Source of the DNA: Budorcas taxicolor
Lineage: Eukaryota; Chordata; Mammalia; Artiodactyla; Bovidae
Assembly (NCBI RefSeq): GCF_023091745.1
Contig: NC_068928.1
Location: forward strand, 12,790,001-12,854,000
DNA: 64,000 bases
Reading direction: 5' to 3'
In this document: piece after piece, positions 37,480-47,879 of the stretch
How positions within the stretch are numbered: the stretch's first letter is position 1
How the letters are laid out: the number at the start of each line of letters is the position of its first letter
Position numbers and translations under genes: made by a program
The notes under the pieces: generated by a model
The model's input: only the letters and a program-made list of their open reading frames with translations
The model's database searches: none
What the model was told of the DNA's origin: nothing

Positions 37480-40400
37480 GCACGGACGCCCTTTATTCCC
37501 CGTGCGTCCCCATCTGGAGGCGCAGCCGAGTTCCTAAGCACCTTGACCCTTGGGTGGTCCCTCAGCCAGGCCTCCCCGACGCCAGAATTCTTACCCCCTA
37601 ACCCTTGGGGTATGGGGGAGGGCACAGCACCGGGCCTGAGGTTACCCGGCTTCATATGGTGGCATGGGGAAACCTTGCAGCTGCCCGCTCACTCCAGTAG
37701 TCAGCAAGGCCAGCGCCGGGGCTATGGAGGTGATGGACGTGTTCTCCACTGATGACCTGGCCGCTTTTTTACAGGTAATGGCGCGGGGGAAGCGGGGGTG
37801 TGTCAGTAAAGGAGAAGAAATGAGCCAAGCTCAGTCTCTCCAAGGGCCTCCTGGCCAGCAGCTGAGGGAGGAAAGGGTGGGGGGGTGGGGGGGCGTGTTG
37901 GTATCGCTTCCTTGTTTGTTTAGTCACGAAGTCGTGTCCACTCTTTGCGACCTCACGGACCTGCAGCACGCCAGGCTTCCCTGTCCAAAGTATTGTGGCC
38001 ATTGGAGCTTCAGCATTAGTCCTTCCAGTGAATATTTAGGATTGATTTCCTTTGGGATGGACTAGTTTGCTCTCCTTGCAGTCCAAGGGACTCTCAAGAG
38101 TTTTCTCCAGCTCCACAATTTGAAGGCATTAATTCTTCGGAGCTCAGCCTTCTTTATGGTCCAACTCTCGCATCCATACATGACTACTGGAAAAACTGTA
38201 GCTTTGGCTATATGGACCTTTTTTGGCAAAGTGATGTCTCTGCTTTTTAATAACGCTGTCTAGGTTGGTCATAGCTTTTCTTCCAAGGAGCAAGCATCTT
38301 TTAATTTCATAGTTAAAGTCACCATTTGCAGTGATTTTGGAGCCTCCAAAATAAAACCTGTCACTGTTTCCACTTTTTCCCCTTCTATTTGTCATGAAGT
38401 AATAAGACCAGATGCCATGATCTTTGTTTTTTGAATGTTGAGTTTTAAGCCAGCCTTTTCACTCTTTCACCCTCTTCAAGAAGCTCTTTAGTTCCTCTTA
38501 GTTTCTGCCATTAGAGTGGTATCGTCTGCATATCTGAGGTTGATATTTCTCCTGGCAGTCTTGATTCCAGCTCGTGAGTCATCCAGCTGTCTAAATTGCT
38601 TTCAGGAGAGAAGGATCTGGAGTTTTAAAAAGCATGCATGGAGCAGAATCTGCCATTAGGGACTTCCACTGCACTCCTTTCAGAGGCATACTTTTTGCCC
38701 CTCCTGCTGGTTTACTCAGTGCTTCATTGCCTAGGGGCATCCTGATGGCTCAGTTGGTAAAGAATATGCCTGCAATGCAGGAGACCCTGGTTCGATTCCT
38801 GGGTCGGGAAGATCCAGTGGAGAAGGGATAGGCTACCCACTCCAGTATTCTGGCCTGGAGAATTCCATGGACTGTATAGTCCATGGAGACGCAAAGAGTC
38901 GACATGACTGAGTGACTTTCAGTTCACTGCCTAGTAAGTAAAGTGTTAGTTGCTCAGTCGTGTCCAACTCTTTGGGGCCCTATGGACTGTAGCCTGCCAG
39001 GCTCCTCTGTCCATGGAATTCTTCAGGCAAGAATAGTGGTGTGGGTAGCCATTCCCTTCTCCAGGGGATCTTCTCAACCCAGGGGACCGAACCCAGGTCT
39101 CCTGCATTGCAGGCAGGCTCTTTACCATCTGAGCCACCAGGGAAACCCATCTAGTCAGTAAATGTTCACTCGTGAGAAACCAGTGGTTCCTGCTTCCTCC
39201 TGTAGGGAAGCACTTAGAAAGGCTCTTTGAACAAGGACTAGTCTATCCCTTTCCCCTGGTTCCTCCCACAAACGAAGAAACAAAGAAAACCCCCCAAACT
39301 ACTACCACCAGCAGCATCATCACCACCACCAAAAAACCCCCCTTTGATGTCTAGGAAGGAAGGGACAGTTCAGTTCAGTCGCTCAGTCGTGTCCGACTCT
39401 TTGCCACCCCATGAATTGCAGCACGCCAGTCCTCCCTGTCCATCACCAACTCCCGGAGTTCACCCAAACTCATGTCCATCAAGTGGGTGATGCCATCCAG
39501 CCATCTCATCCTCTGTCAAACCTTAGCAAAACCCCCGGTCCATCAGCATTTGTCTTCGGCCAACACCAGGGTGTCATAGCAAACACCCTCTTCCAACAAC
39601 ACAAGAGAAGACTCTACACATGGACATCACCAGATGGTCAACACCGAAATCAGACTGATTATATTATTTGCAGCCAAAGATGGAGAAGCTCTATATAGTC
39701 AACAAAAACAAGACTGGGAGCTGACTGTGGCTCAGATCATGAACTCCTTATTGCCAAATTCAGACTTGAAGAAAGTAGGGAAAACCACTAGACTGTTCAG
39801 GTATGACCTAAATCACACCCCTTATGATTATACAATGGAAGTGAGAAATAGATTTAAGGGACTAGATCTGATAGAGTGCCTGATGAACTATGGACGGAGG
39901 TTCGTGACATTGTACAGGAGACAGGGATCAAGACCATCCCCATGGAAAAGAAATGCAGAAAAGCAAAATGGCTGTCTGGGGAGGCCTTACAAATAGCTGT
40001 GAAAAGAAGAGAAACGAAAAGCAAAGGCGAAAAGGAAAGATAAAAGCATCTGAATGCAGAGTTCCAAAGAACAGCAAGAAGAGATAAGAAAGCCTTCCTC
40101 AGCGATCAATGCATAGAAATAGAGGAAAACGATAGAATGGGAAAGACTAGAGATCTCTTCAAGAAAATTAGAGATACCAAGGGAACATTTCATGCAAAGA
40201 TGGGCTCGATAAAGGACAGAAATGGTCTGGACCTAACAGAAGCAGAAGATATTAAGAAGAGATGGCAAGAATACACAGAAGAACTGTACAAAAAAGATCT
40301 TCACGACCCAGATAATCACGATCGTGTGATCACTCACCTAGAGCCAGACATCCTGGAATATGAAGTCAAGTGGGCCTTAGAAAGCATCATTACGAACAAA

Positions 40401-43400
40401 GCTAGTGGAGGTGATGGAATTCCAGTGGAGCTATTTCAAATCCTGAAAGATGATGCTGTGTAAGTGCAGCACTTAATATGCCAGCAAATTTGGAAAACTC
40501 AGCAGTGGCCACAGGACTGGAAAAGGTCAGTTTTCATTCCAATCCCAAAGAAAGGCAATGCCAAAGAATGCTCAAACTACTGCACATTTGTACTCATCTC
40601 ACACACTAGTAAAGTAATCCTTAAAATTCTCCAAGCCAGGCTTCAGCAATACGTGAACCGTGCACTTCCAGAGGTTCAAGCTCGTTTTAGAAAAGGCAGA
40701 GGAACCAGAGACCAAATTGTCAACATCCGCTGGATCATGGAAAAAGCAAGAGAGTTCCAGAAAAACATCTATTTCTGCTTTATTGACTATGCCAAAGCCT
40801 TTGACTGTGTGGATCACAAGAAACTGGAAAATTCTGAAAGAGATGGGAATACCAGACCACCTGACCTGCCTCTTGAGAAATCTGTGTGCAGGTCAGGAAG
40901 CAACAGTTAGAACTGGACATGGAACAACAGATTGGTTCCAAATAGGAAAAGGAGTACGTCAAGGCTGTATATTGTTACCCCGCTTATTTAACTTCTATGC
41001 AGAGTACATCATGAGAAACGCTGGGCTGGAAGAAGCACAAGCTGGAATCACGATTGCCGGGAGGAATATCAATAACCTCAGATATGCAGATGACACCACC
41101 CTTACGGCAGAAAGTGAAGAGGAACTAAAAAGCCTCTTGAAAGTGAAAGAGGAGAGTGAAAAAGTTGGCTTAAAGCTCAACATTCAGAAAACTAAGATCA
41201 TGGCATCTGGTGCCATCACTTCATGGGAAATAGATGGGGAAATAGTGGAAACAGTGTCAGACTTTATTTTTCTGGGCTCCAAAATCACTGCAGATGGTGA
41301 CTGCAGCCATGAAATTAAAAGATGCTTACTCCTTGAAAGGAAAGTTATGACCAACCTAGATAGCATATTCAAAAGCAGAGACATTACTTTTCCAACAAAG
41401 GTCCGTCTTGTCAAGGCTATGGTTTTTCCAGTGGTCATGTATGGATGTGAGACTTGGACTGTGAAGAAGGCTGAGCGCTGAAGAATTGATGCTTTTGAAC
41501 TGTGGTGCTGGAGAAGACCCTTGAGCGTCCCTTGGACTGCAAGAAGTTCCAACCAGTCCATTCCGAAGGAAATGAGCCCTGGGATTTCTTTGGAAGGAAT
41601 GATGCTAAAGCTGAAGCTCCAGTACTTTGGCCACCTCATGCGAAGAGTTGACTCATTGGAAAAGACTCTGATGCTGGGAGGGATTGGGGCAGGAGGAGAA
41701 GGGGACGACAGAGGATGAGATGGCTGGATGACATCACTGACTCGATGGATGTGAGTCCGAGTGAACTCCAGGAGTTGGTGATGGACAGGGAGACCTGGCT
41801 TGCTGCGATTCATGGGGTCGCAGAGTCGGACATGACTGAGCGACTGAACTGAACTGAACTGAACTGAACTGTGCTGTGCTTCCCTTGCTAGACACAAGGG
41901 GGCAGTATTGCCATGTATTTAGCAATTTCTCTGGCCATCCCCCAGGGCTCCTCAGTCCTTGGGTCCTTTTTCTGTACATACTTATTTCTTGTTTGTCACA
42001 TGCAATCTGATGGTTTTAAATTGCCGTTTAGATACGAATGCCTCCCAAATATATATCCTTCTGGGTTTTGCTCCTGAACCTCAGATTCACATATCTAGTT
42101 GCCAACTCAACAGCTCTTTTTTCTAATGGGCATTTCAAACAGGGTTTCCAAATGCTCCTGTTCCTTTTGCAGACTCAGCCAGCTCAGTTGATGGCAGCTC
42201 CTCCTGCCTTCAGTTGTCAGGCCTTGGCATCCTCCTTGGGTCTTCCTGCTCTCACCCCTCATCCCACCTGTCTTACGAGGATGTGATTGTCCAGTCCTGC
42301 ACATGCAGCTGACGACAAAGGTGCCCCAGAGATTAGACAAGGATGTAAAATAAACAGATATTGTTAAGGCACATCCTTTCATTTTTACCTTGACCTTATT
42401 TCCACATTCTGACCATTTCTAACCATCTCCAGTGTTAACACTGTGGTCCACGCCACCATCATCTCTGCCTGTGTCACTGCAGAAACCTAACTGGTCTGCT
42501 TGCTTCTGCTCTCAACATAGAGTGATTCTGTAGAGACGTGAGTCAGACCATGTCACAGCTTCTCTGCTCAAAACCCGTCAAAGGCTTTGCCTCTCTCAGA
42601 GTGAAAGCCAAAGGCCTTCCAGTCACCTTGAGGTCCTACCTCCTGTGGCCTCTCTTTTCCTTTCCTGTCTCAGCAGCTCCCTTTCCACTGGCCACTTGGC
42701 TGTTCTGCTGTTCCTCACGCTTGCCCGGTAAGCACCTGCCTCTTGGCTTTTGCCCTTACTGATCTCTGCCTAGAGTATCTCCTCCCCCAGGTGTCTGCGT
42801 GGTGCTCCCTTCCTTCACCTCCCGCAGGTCTACACTTCAATGAGGCTTCCCTGACCTCCCTGCCACGAGGCTGGGCTTTGGGCCTGTTTTGTTCATCACC
42901 TTATCCCCAGTGCTGAGCACAGAGCCTGTCCACTCTAGGTGCTTGATAACTACTGACTGAATCCAGCGGTTTAACGAGGGGATGACTAGATGGGCAAGGC
43001 CAGGCTCCTCCCAGCTGGTGCTCCACTGAAGGATTGATTTCTCCTCCCCCCTTCAGGCCAGAGCCCGGCAGGGCTGGCTCGTGGCTGGCACAGTGGGCTG
43101 CCCGAGCCCTGAGATCGCCCCATCCTCCAAGATCCCCATCACTTGCTGCTTGGATTTCCTCTGGGACCGGCCTACCCTCCTCGTGCTGGGTAGGTAGATG
43201 TCCCTGCTCTTTGCTGAGATGAAAGCTTCCTGAGTGCCTGCCTGCCCAGCTGGGGCCTCCATAACCCTCCATGCTCTGCAGGGAACGAGGGCTCTGGTCT
43301 GTCCCGGGCAGTGCAGGCCTCCTGCCAGCTTCTCCTCACCATCCTGCCCGGCCGGCAGCTGCCTCCTGGACTCGAGTCCTTAAACGTCTCTGTGGCCGCA

Positions 43401-44059
43401 GGTGAGTTTCCACTCCCTGTCCTTCTCTGCCTCTGATCACACGCATACAGCTGCTTCAATTCATCCTAAATACCTTTCTCAATCTTTCTGTGTCCAAATT
43501 GCTTATATGTGCCAAATGAGGAACATATCTACATCTTAAAAGTTAATATAAGTTTTGACTGCTCTGGGCCATCATTGCTGCCCAAGGGCTTTTTCTCATT
43601 AAGCTGAGCAGAGGTCACTCTAGTTGCAGGCTTCTCCTTGCAGTGGCTTCTCTTGTTTGTGTGTGGGGTCAGTGGCCGTGGTGCCTGGGCGTCATCGCCC
43701 TGCGGAACATGTGGGAATCTTCCCGAACCAGGGAGGGAACCTCTGTCCCCAGCATTGGCAGGCAGGTTTTAACCAGTGGACCACCAGGGAAGCCCCCTAC
43801 AGCTTCTTCAGGATGAAGTGAAGAAGTGCCTGGCCCATGGCCCCTCCTCCAGGTGTCCACCCTTGTCCTTCTGTCTGTCTGTGCAGGAATCCTTCTTCAC
43901 TCCATTTGCAGCCAGAGGAAGGGGTTCCCAGTGGAAGGGAGGAGAGAGCAACTTCTCCACGACCCCCAGGATCCCTCGGCCTCATCTGAAGCAGCCAGAG
44001 CAGCTCAGCACCCAGGACTGTCCTCAGGATCGGAAAAGAAGAGCCAAGACGGGGGCTAA
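36917..44059 (+). CDS. MRM1: MRM1 (mitochondrial 16S rRNA 2'-O-methyltransferase 1), complete
   Basis: Exons 36917-37479, 37681-37774, 43057-43189, 43282-43401 and 43887-44059 total 1083 nt, or 360 aa plus TAA (human about 353 aa). The start is the first in-frame ATG, with A at -3. The N terminus MPLLPAVGAGTWPCC... is Arg-containing, lacks acidic residues and fits a mitochondrial targeting peptide. SpoU/TrmH-family motifs are all present: motif 1 with DPRNLGAVLRSA from residue 162, motif 2 GNEGSG at 264-269, and motif 3 LNVSVAAG at 297-304, which together form the trefoil-knot SAM site. The family member methylates a ribose guanosine in the large mitochondrial rRNA. Intron 1 uses GC-AG; intron 2 is 5.3 kb and stuffed with BovB and SINEs. 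Confidence 0.95.
37480..37680 (+). other. MRM1: MRM1 intron 1, GC-AG type
   Basis: Starts GCACGG after AACAG and ends CTTGCAG. The GC donor is the only nearby junction that keeps the conserved RRN-S-CPLTP reading. Confidence 0.8.
37681..37774 (+). CDS. MRM1: MRM1 exon 2
   Basis: 94 nt; acceptor ACCTTGCAG, donor GTAATG. It encodes CPLTPVVSKASAGAMEVM to LAAFLQ. Confidence 0.93.
37916..38588 (-). repeat. BovB LINE 3' fragment (antisense)
   Basis: On the minus strand it encodes BovB pieces such as GSKITANGDFNYEIKRCLLL and RKAMTNLDSVIK. There is an internal deletion near its 3' end and frame breaks. Lies in MRM1 intron 2. Confidence 0.9.
38735..38922 (+). repeat. Bov-tA SINE with target duplication
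   Basis: Sense copy 'gatggctcagttggtaaaga ... acatgactgagtgactttc'. Flanked by 'ttca(t/c)tgcctag' at 38723-38734 and 38923-38934. Confidence 0.93.
38943..39149 (-). repeat. Bov-tA SINE, inverted relative to its neighbour
   Basis: Antisense 'ttgctcagtcgtgtccaact ... gagccaccagggaaaccc'. It begins only ~20 bp after the sense copy ends. Confidence 0.93.
39369..39521 (-). repeat. BovB 3' end, antisense, abutting a sense BovB
   Basis: Matches, in reverse complement, the 3' end of the BovB at 41706-41871 at roughly 90% by eye ('cagttcagttcagtcgctca', 'ccatccagccatctcatcct'). Confidence 0.85.
39570..41871 (+). mobile_element. BovB (RTE-type) LINE, broken copy
   Basis: About 2.3 kb of sense BovB in MRM1 intron 2, truncated at its 5' end. 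It covers remnants of the endonuclease domain and most of the reverse transcriptase, then a 3' end of (GAACT)n units at 41847-41871. The open frame is broken by a TAA at 40461-40463, a frame change near 40825 and a TGA at 41479-41481. The polymerase YADD motif is intact at 41083-41094, and RQGC lies upstream of it. It cannot make a working protein. BovB is known to have reached ruminants by horizontal transfer. Confidence 0.93.
40137..41481 (+). pseudogene. BovB reverse transcriptase remnant
   Basis: Three overlapping open pieces (40137-40463, 40464-about 40825, then the frame of 40660-41481) read through the RT domain: KASGGDGIPVELF, IPIPKKGNAKECSNY, FIDYAKAFDCVDHKKL, GVRQGCILLPRLFN and LRYADDTTLTAES. 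One in-frame stop and one frameshift separate them, and a further stop ends the last piece. This is a dead copy. Confidence 0.9.
42490..42965 (+). repeat. L2 LINE 3' end
   Basis: Sense L2 pattern: 'cttttgcccttactgatctc', 'tatctcctcccccaggtgtc', 'gaggcttccctgacctccct', 'ttatccccagtgctgagcac', ending 'ttgataactactgactgaat'. Confidence 0.8.
43057..43189 (+). CDS. MRM1: MRM1 exon 3
   Basis: 133 nt; acceptor CCCCTTCAG, donor GTAGGT. It encodes ARARQGWLVAGTVGCP to WDRPTLLVLG. An L2 element ends roughly 90 bp upstream. Confidence 0.93.
43282..43401 (+). CDS. MRM1: MRM1 exon 4 (SpoU motifs 2 and 3)
   Basis: 120 nt; acceptor GCTCTGCAG, donor GTGAGT. It encodes GNEGSGLSRAVQASC and ESLNVSVAAG, the SAM-binding knot. 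Confidence 0.95.
43562..43797 (-). repeat. CHR-type SINE before MRM1 exon 5
   Basis: Antisense, diverged; head 'ggaccaccagggaagcccc' at the right end. Confidence 0.85.
43887..44059 (+). CDS. MRM1: MRM1 exon 5 coding end
   Basis: 173 nt; acceptor TCTGTGCAG. It encodes GILLHSICSQRKGFP to KKSQDGG and TAA at 44057-44059. A CHR SINE ends ~90 bp before the acceptor. Confidence 0.94.
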
Positions 44060-45010
44060 CTGGGACTGTCCACGGTGTCTGTGTGCTGGGATCGCACGCA
44101 CCCACACCCTCGAATGTGCTGGAGTCTCTTGTCTTCTTGAGTGGGCATCAGGCCTCTGTTTATAAACCACTGTCCTGGGGAGCCAGGAGCTTTGCAGTAG
44201 AGGCCACAGGAAGTTCAGTTTCCCATTTTTTTGGACTTGCGGTTGGAGGTGGCAGCTTGTTAATTTCTGCGCTGCGCTGGGACAGAGGGTCTGTTTCTTC
44301 CCAGGTCCCACCTGGAAGTGAGGGGGAGTTTCGGACATCAGAAAGAAGGGCATCGGGCAGCCCCATCCAGGGTCCTCTTCCTCCTGGACGGGTGTGAGAA
44401 GGCAGAGGGAAGCCCGGGGTACTCCTGTGGGCCAGACAGGTGCAAATCCAGGCTCAAACCCTGTGAACACACGGCTTCATCTTTCTAACCCCTAGGGCTA
44501 TTGTCAGGATCCAGTGAAACATCACTTGATATCCAGCAGGCACCCCTTCTCTCTGGTTCCTCCACTAGGTGGCAGCCTTGCTCTTTGGTCCACAGTCCCT
44601 TTGGGAAGCTCTCTCAGCCACCTGGGGAGATTCCTGGCTGTGGCCCACCCGAGAGAGGCAGGAGAAAGATTAGCAAATAACTGTCAATTCACTGGTCCTC
44701 CAGTACTCACCATGGGTGAGTCACCAGTTAGTTGGCCTCCATGGAAGGACCTGCCGAACCAGAGTTCTGGCCTTTGCTTCTGGGAGGTGGTGAGGACCTT
44801 GGAGATTTGCTGTTTATTGTACAACCCAGACAGATTTGGTACTCCTTTCCCAGGCTCCCATGAGTGGAGCAGAAGCCACTAGGATAAGTACCTTGGAGCA
44901 GTCTTGGCTGCTCACTGGAACCACCTGGCAAGCTTTGAAGAACAGCTGACACCCCTCTCAGCCTGATGTAATTGGTCAGTGTGCAACATGAACATCCGAC
45001 TTTCTGTTTT
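44060..45010 (+). other. MRM1 3' UTR and downstream flank
   Basis: No AATAAA or ATTAAA is seen in this stretch, so the end of the MRM1 transcript cannot be placed. No gene seen. Confidence 0.5.
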
Positions 45011-45014
45011 TTTA

Positions 45015-45303
45015 AAGGATTTTATTTGTTTTCTTTTTTGGCCGTGCTGGGTCTTCACTGCTGCTCGGGCTCTTCTCTAGTTGTGGAGAGCAGGGCTGCT
45101 CTAGCTGTGTGCGCGGGCTTCAGTAGCTGCGGCACAAGCGCTCCGCGGCTGCAGCTCCCCAGCTTCTAGAGCACAGGCTCAGTAGTTGCGGTGAATGGGC
45201 TTAGTTGCCCTGCGGCACGTGGGGTCTTCCCGGATCAGGGATCCAACCCTTGTCCCCTGCATTGGCAGGCGGATTCTTTACCTCTGAGCCACCAGGGAGA
45301 TTC
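45015..45303 (-). repeat. CHR-type SINE, near full length
   Basis: Antisense 'ttttggccgtgctgggtctt', 'ctcttctctagttgtggaga', 'gagccaccagggagattc'. Confidence 0.9.
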
Positions 45304-45384
45304 TGAACATCTGAATTGTTAAAGCTCCCCGAGCTGGGTTCCAGTTGCAGCCCAGGCCGGGACCCATTAGGTTTCTACTGATGT

Positions 45385-45578
45385 TCTGGGCTGGGTAACT
45401 TGTGAAGGCCTGTCTTGTGCATTGTAGGGTGTTTAGCAGCATCTCTGGCCTCTGCCCACAAGATGACAGTAAGCACCCTCTGTCTCCTGAGTTGTGACAA
45501 CCAAAAACATCTCTAGACGCTGCCGTGTGTCCCCAGGGAGATGGGATCAGCCCTTGAGCAGCACTGCTTGGGAGCGTG
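45385..45578. mobile_element. MER5A-like hAT DNA-transposon relic
   Basis: 'gtgcattgtagggtgtttag', 'cagcatctctggcctctgcc' and 'gttgtgacaaccaaaaacat' are characteristic of MER5A. Confidence 0.75.
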
Positions 45579-45599
45579 GGTCTGGGGGATGGCCGCCGG

Positions 45600-45740
45600 A
45601 GGTGCAGGTCCTAACCCTGTGACCTTGGCCAGTTCCTCACCCTCCTGCTCCTAGTGGGCGGGGATAATCCTGCCTGCCTGGGTGGCAGGGAGGGGAGAGG
45701 CAGGAGAATTCAGGGCCTTACACATTGTAGATGCTTGGTA
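45600..45740 (+). repeat. MIR-like relic
   Basis: 'ctgtgaccttggccagttcc' and 'acattgtagatgcttggtaa' fit sense MIR. Confidence 0.55.
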
Positions 45741-45839
45741 AGTAGTACTGCCATATTCTCTGTGGGATGGATTCATCTCGAATTCTAATGGTGATGCCAG
45801 TTTAGAAAGACTGACTTCAATTTTAAAAAAGCCAAAGAT

Positions 45840-45976
45840 GGGACTTCCCTGGCAGTCCAGTACTTAAGATTCTGTGCTCCCAAGGCAGGGGGCCTGGGTT
45901 TGATCCCTAGTCATGGAACTAGATCCCACGTGCTGAAGCTAAGACCTGGTGCAGCCAAATAAATATTAAAAAAGAA
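45840..45976 (+). repeat. CHR-type SINE
   Basis: Sense 'gggacttccctggcagtcca ... ctggtgcagccaaataaata'. Confidence 0.88.
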
Positions 45977-45984
45977 AAAAAAAA

Positions 45985-46060
45985 TCGTATAATTCCAGCT
46001 GATTTGGATTGTTGTACAGCAGAAAACAACATTGTGAAGCAGTTTTCCTCCAATTAAAAA
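45985..46060 (+). repeat. L1 3' end fragment
   Basis: 'ggattgttgtacagcagaaa' and 'cctccaattaaaaag' match the ruminant L1 end. It was split by the next SINE. Confidence 0.65.
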
Positions 46061-46061
46061 G

Positions 46062-46259
46062 TGAAAGTGAAGTCAGTTGTGTCCGACTCTTTGTGACCCC
46101 AGAGACTACAGCCCACCAGGCTCCTCCATTCATGGGGTTTTCCAGGCAAGGATACTGGAGTCGGTTGCCATTTCCTGCTCCAGGGGATCTTCCCGACCCA
46201 GGGATTGAACCGAGGTCTCTGCATTGCAGGCAGACTACCGTCTGAGCCACCAGGGAGTC
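46062..46259 (-). repeat. Bov-tA SINE with target duplication
   Basis: Antisense 'cagttgtgtccgactctttg ... gagccaccagggagtc'. Flanked by 'cctccaatt(t)aaaag' at 46047-46061 and 46260-46274. Confidence 0.92.
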
Positions 46260-46508
46260 CCTCCAATTTAAAAGTAAATTATAAATGAATAAAAGGGACA
46301 ACGATGGCTTTAAAATCAGAGCTTTTCCTCTCAAAAAGGAGGAGGAACCCCTCCTTCATACACTCCATAGATCATCACACAGGTTTCTCCCTGAGCTCCG
46401 TCCCTGACTGCCACACAATGTGATCTCCATCCATCTCAGGTGTACGACACCGCCTCCCGCATCACCTCTGCTCTCGTGACGAAGAGGCTAGTGTGTTTGT
46501 GTTTTTCT

Positions 46509-46626
46509 TCTTTTTTCTGGCTGCACCACATGGTAAGTGAGATCTTAGTTCCCCTGCCCAGGGATCAAGCCCCTTCCCACTGTAGTGGAAGCACTGAGTC
46601 TTAACCTCTGACCACCAGGGCGGTCC
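46509..46626 (-). repeat. CHR-type SINE
   Basis: Antisense 'ctggctgcaccacatggtaa', 'agatcttagttcccctgccc', 'gaccaccagggcggtcc'. Confidence 0.85.
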
Positions 46627-46959
46627 CCCTTGTGTGGTCTCTAGTCTCATGGGGTCAGGGAAAGGGAGGGTCACTTGAATAGTCCAGGTGTGCAGAGGTA
46701 CCAGGCTGACTGAATCAGCATCTGTTGGGAAGAAGCCAGGCACCAGCAATTTTTTTTTAGAACTATCCAGTTGATGGCCAGTATACAGCCAGGTGGAGAA
46801 TCACTGGCTGTCAGAGTACCACATATGTCCAACTGCTTCCAAGTCGTTCACACCCGTGCTTTTGAGTGCATACCTGAAAGTTTGGGCCAAGCAAGCTTTT
46901 ACCTGTCCCCAAGGTTCTTCAGAAGATGCTGGATCTCCAGCCCTGACTCTGGCTTCCTC

Positions 46960-47110
46960 CCTGGGTGGTGCCTCGGTCTCCTCATCTGTACAATGGGGGT
47001 AGTGCCATCTACACCTGCTCCAGCTACCCTCTCCCCAACAGGGAAGTTGTAAAGATAAAAAAGCGCTGTGTAAACTGCAGCACTGTGTGCCCAGGACTGG
47101 CACGTCATAA
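46960..47110 (+). repeat. MIR-like relic
   Basis: 'cctcatctgtacaatggggg' and 'gttgtaaagataaaaaagcg' follow sense MIR. Confidence 0.6.
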
Positions 47111-47129
47111 TTCAAACCTGGATGTAAGG

Positions 47130-47870
47130 GTTCAGGTAAATGTGTCAACCTGAGCGGGCCACAGGGTGCCCAGATACTTGGTCAAGCATTATCCTGGGTG
47201 GTTCTGTGAGGGTGTTTTTGGATGAGATTAGCATTGCTGGACTGAGTAAAGCGGATTGCACTCCCCTGTGTGGTGGGCCTTGTCTAATCCGTTGAGGACC
47301 CCCAGCAGAACAGAAAGGCTGACCCTTCGCCACGTAAGAGAATCTGCCTGCCTTTTGGAACTGGAACATGGCCTCTTCCCAGGTGTCAAGCCTGCTGGCC
47401 CTCAGATGGTCACTATATCATCAGCTCTCCTGGGGTTTCCAGGCCTACCCTGCAGAACTTGGGGCTTCTCAGCCTCTATAATCACATGACCCAATTCCTT
47501 ATAACATATATAGTGTGTATATATATATGTGGGTGTGCATATTTGTGTGTGTGTGTGTGTGCACACGCATGCCTGCATGCTTGGTCATGTCTGACTCTGT
47601 GCAACCCCATGGACTGTAGCCCGCCAGGCTCCTTGGTCCTTGGGATTTTTCAGGCAAGGATACTGGAGTGAGTAGTCCTTTCCTTTTCCAGGGGATCTTC
47701 CTCACCCAGGGATCAAACCTGCATCTTGTATCTCCTGCATTGGCAGATTCTTTACCACTGTACACCTGGGAAGTCAAGTCGACTTAGCAGCAGCCGCATA
47801 GAGAGAGAGAGAGGTTCCGTTTCTCCTGTTGGGTCTGTTTCTCTGGAGATCCCAGACTAATAGATCTGGT
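47130..47870. repeat. Old interspersed repeat, family not assigned, split by a SINE
   Basis: 'tttttggatgagattagcat', 'agcctctataatcacatgac' and, after the SINE, 'ggtctgtttctctggagatc' belong to one widespread mammalian repeat. A TA/TG microsatellite lies at 47504-47566. Confidence 0.5.
47573..47776 (-). repeat. Bov-tA SINE
   Basis: Antisense 'ggtcatgtctgactctgtgc ... ctgtacacctgggaagtc', inside the older repeat. Confidence 0.9.
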
Positions 47871-47879
47871 GAAAACAAA

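Noticed and set aside
36416..37483. 355-codon open frame on the minus strand opposite MRM1 exon 1
   Set aside because: It lies antisense to a conserved coding exon in very GC-rich DNA where stop codons are scarce. The predicted protein is Pro/Arg/Gly-rich with no recognisable domain.
37480..37503. Alternative MRM1 exon 1 donor at GT 37502
   Set aside because: It would add 22 nt and shift the frame, destroying the conserved RRN-S-CPLTP continuation. The GC donor fits the family.
41184..41897. 237-codon minus-strand frame
   Set aside because: Antisense of the BovB 3' part; not a gene.
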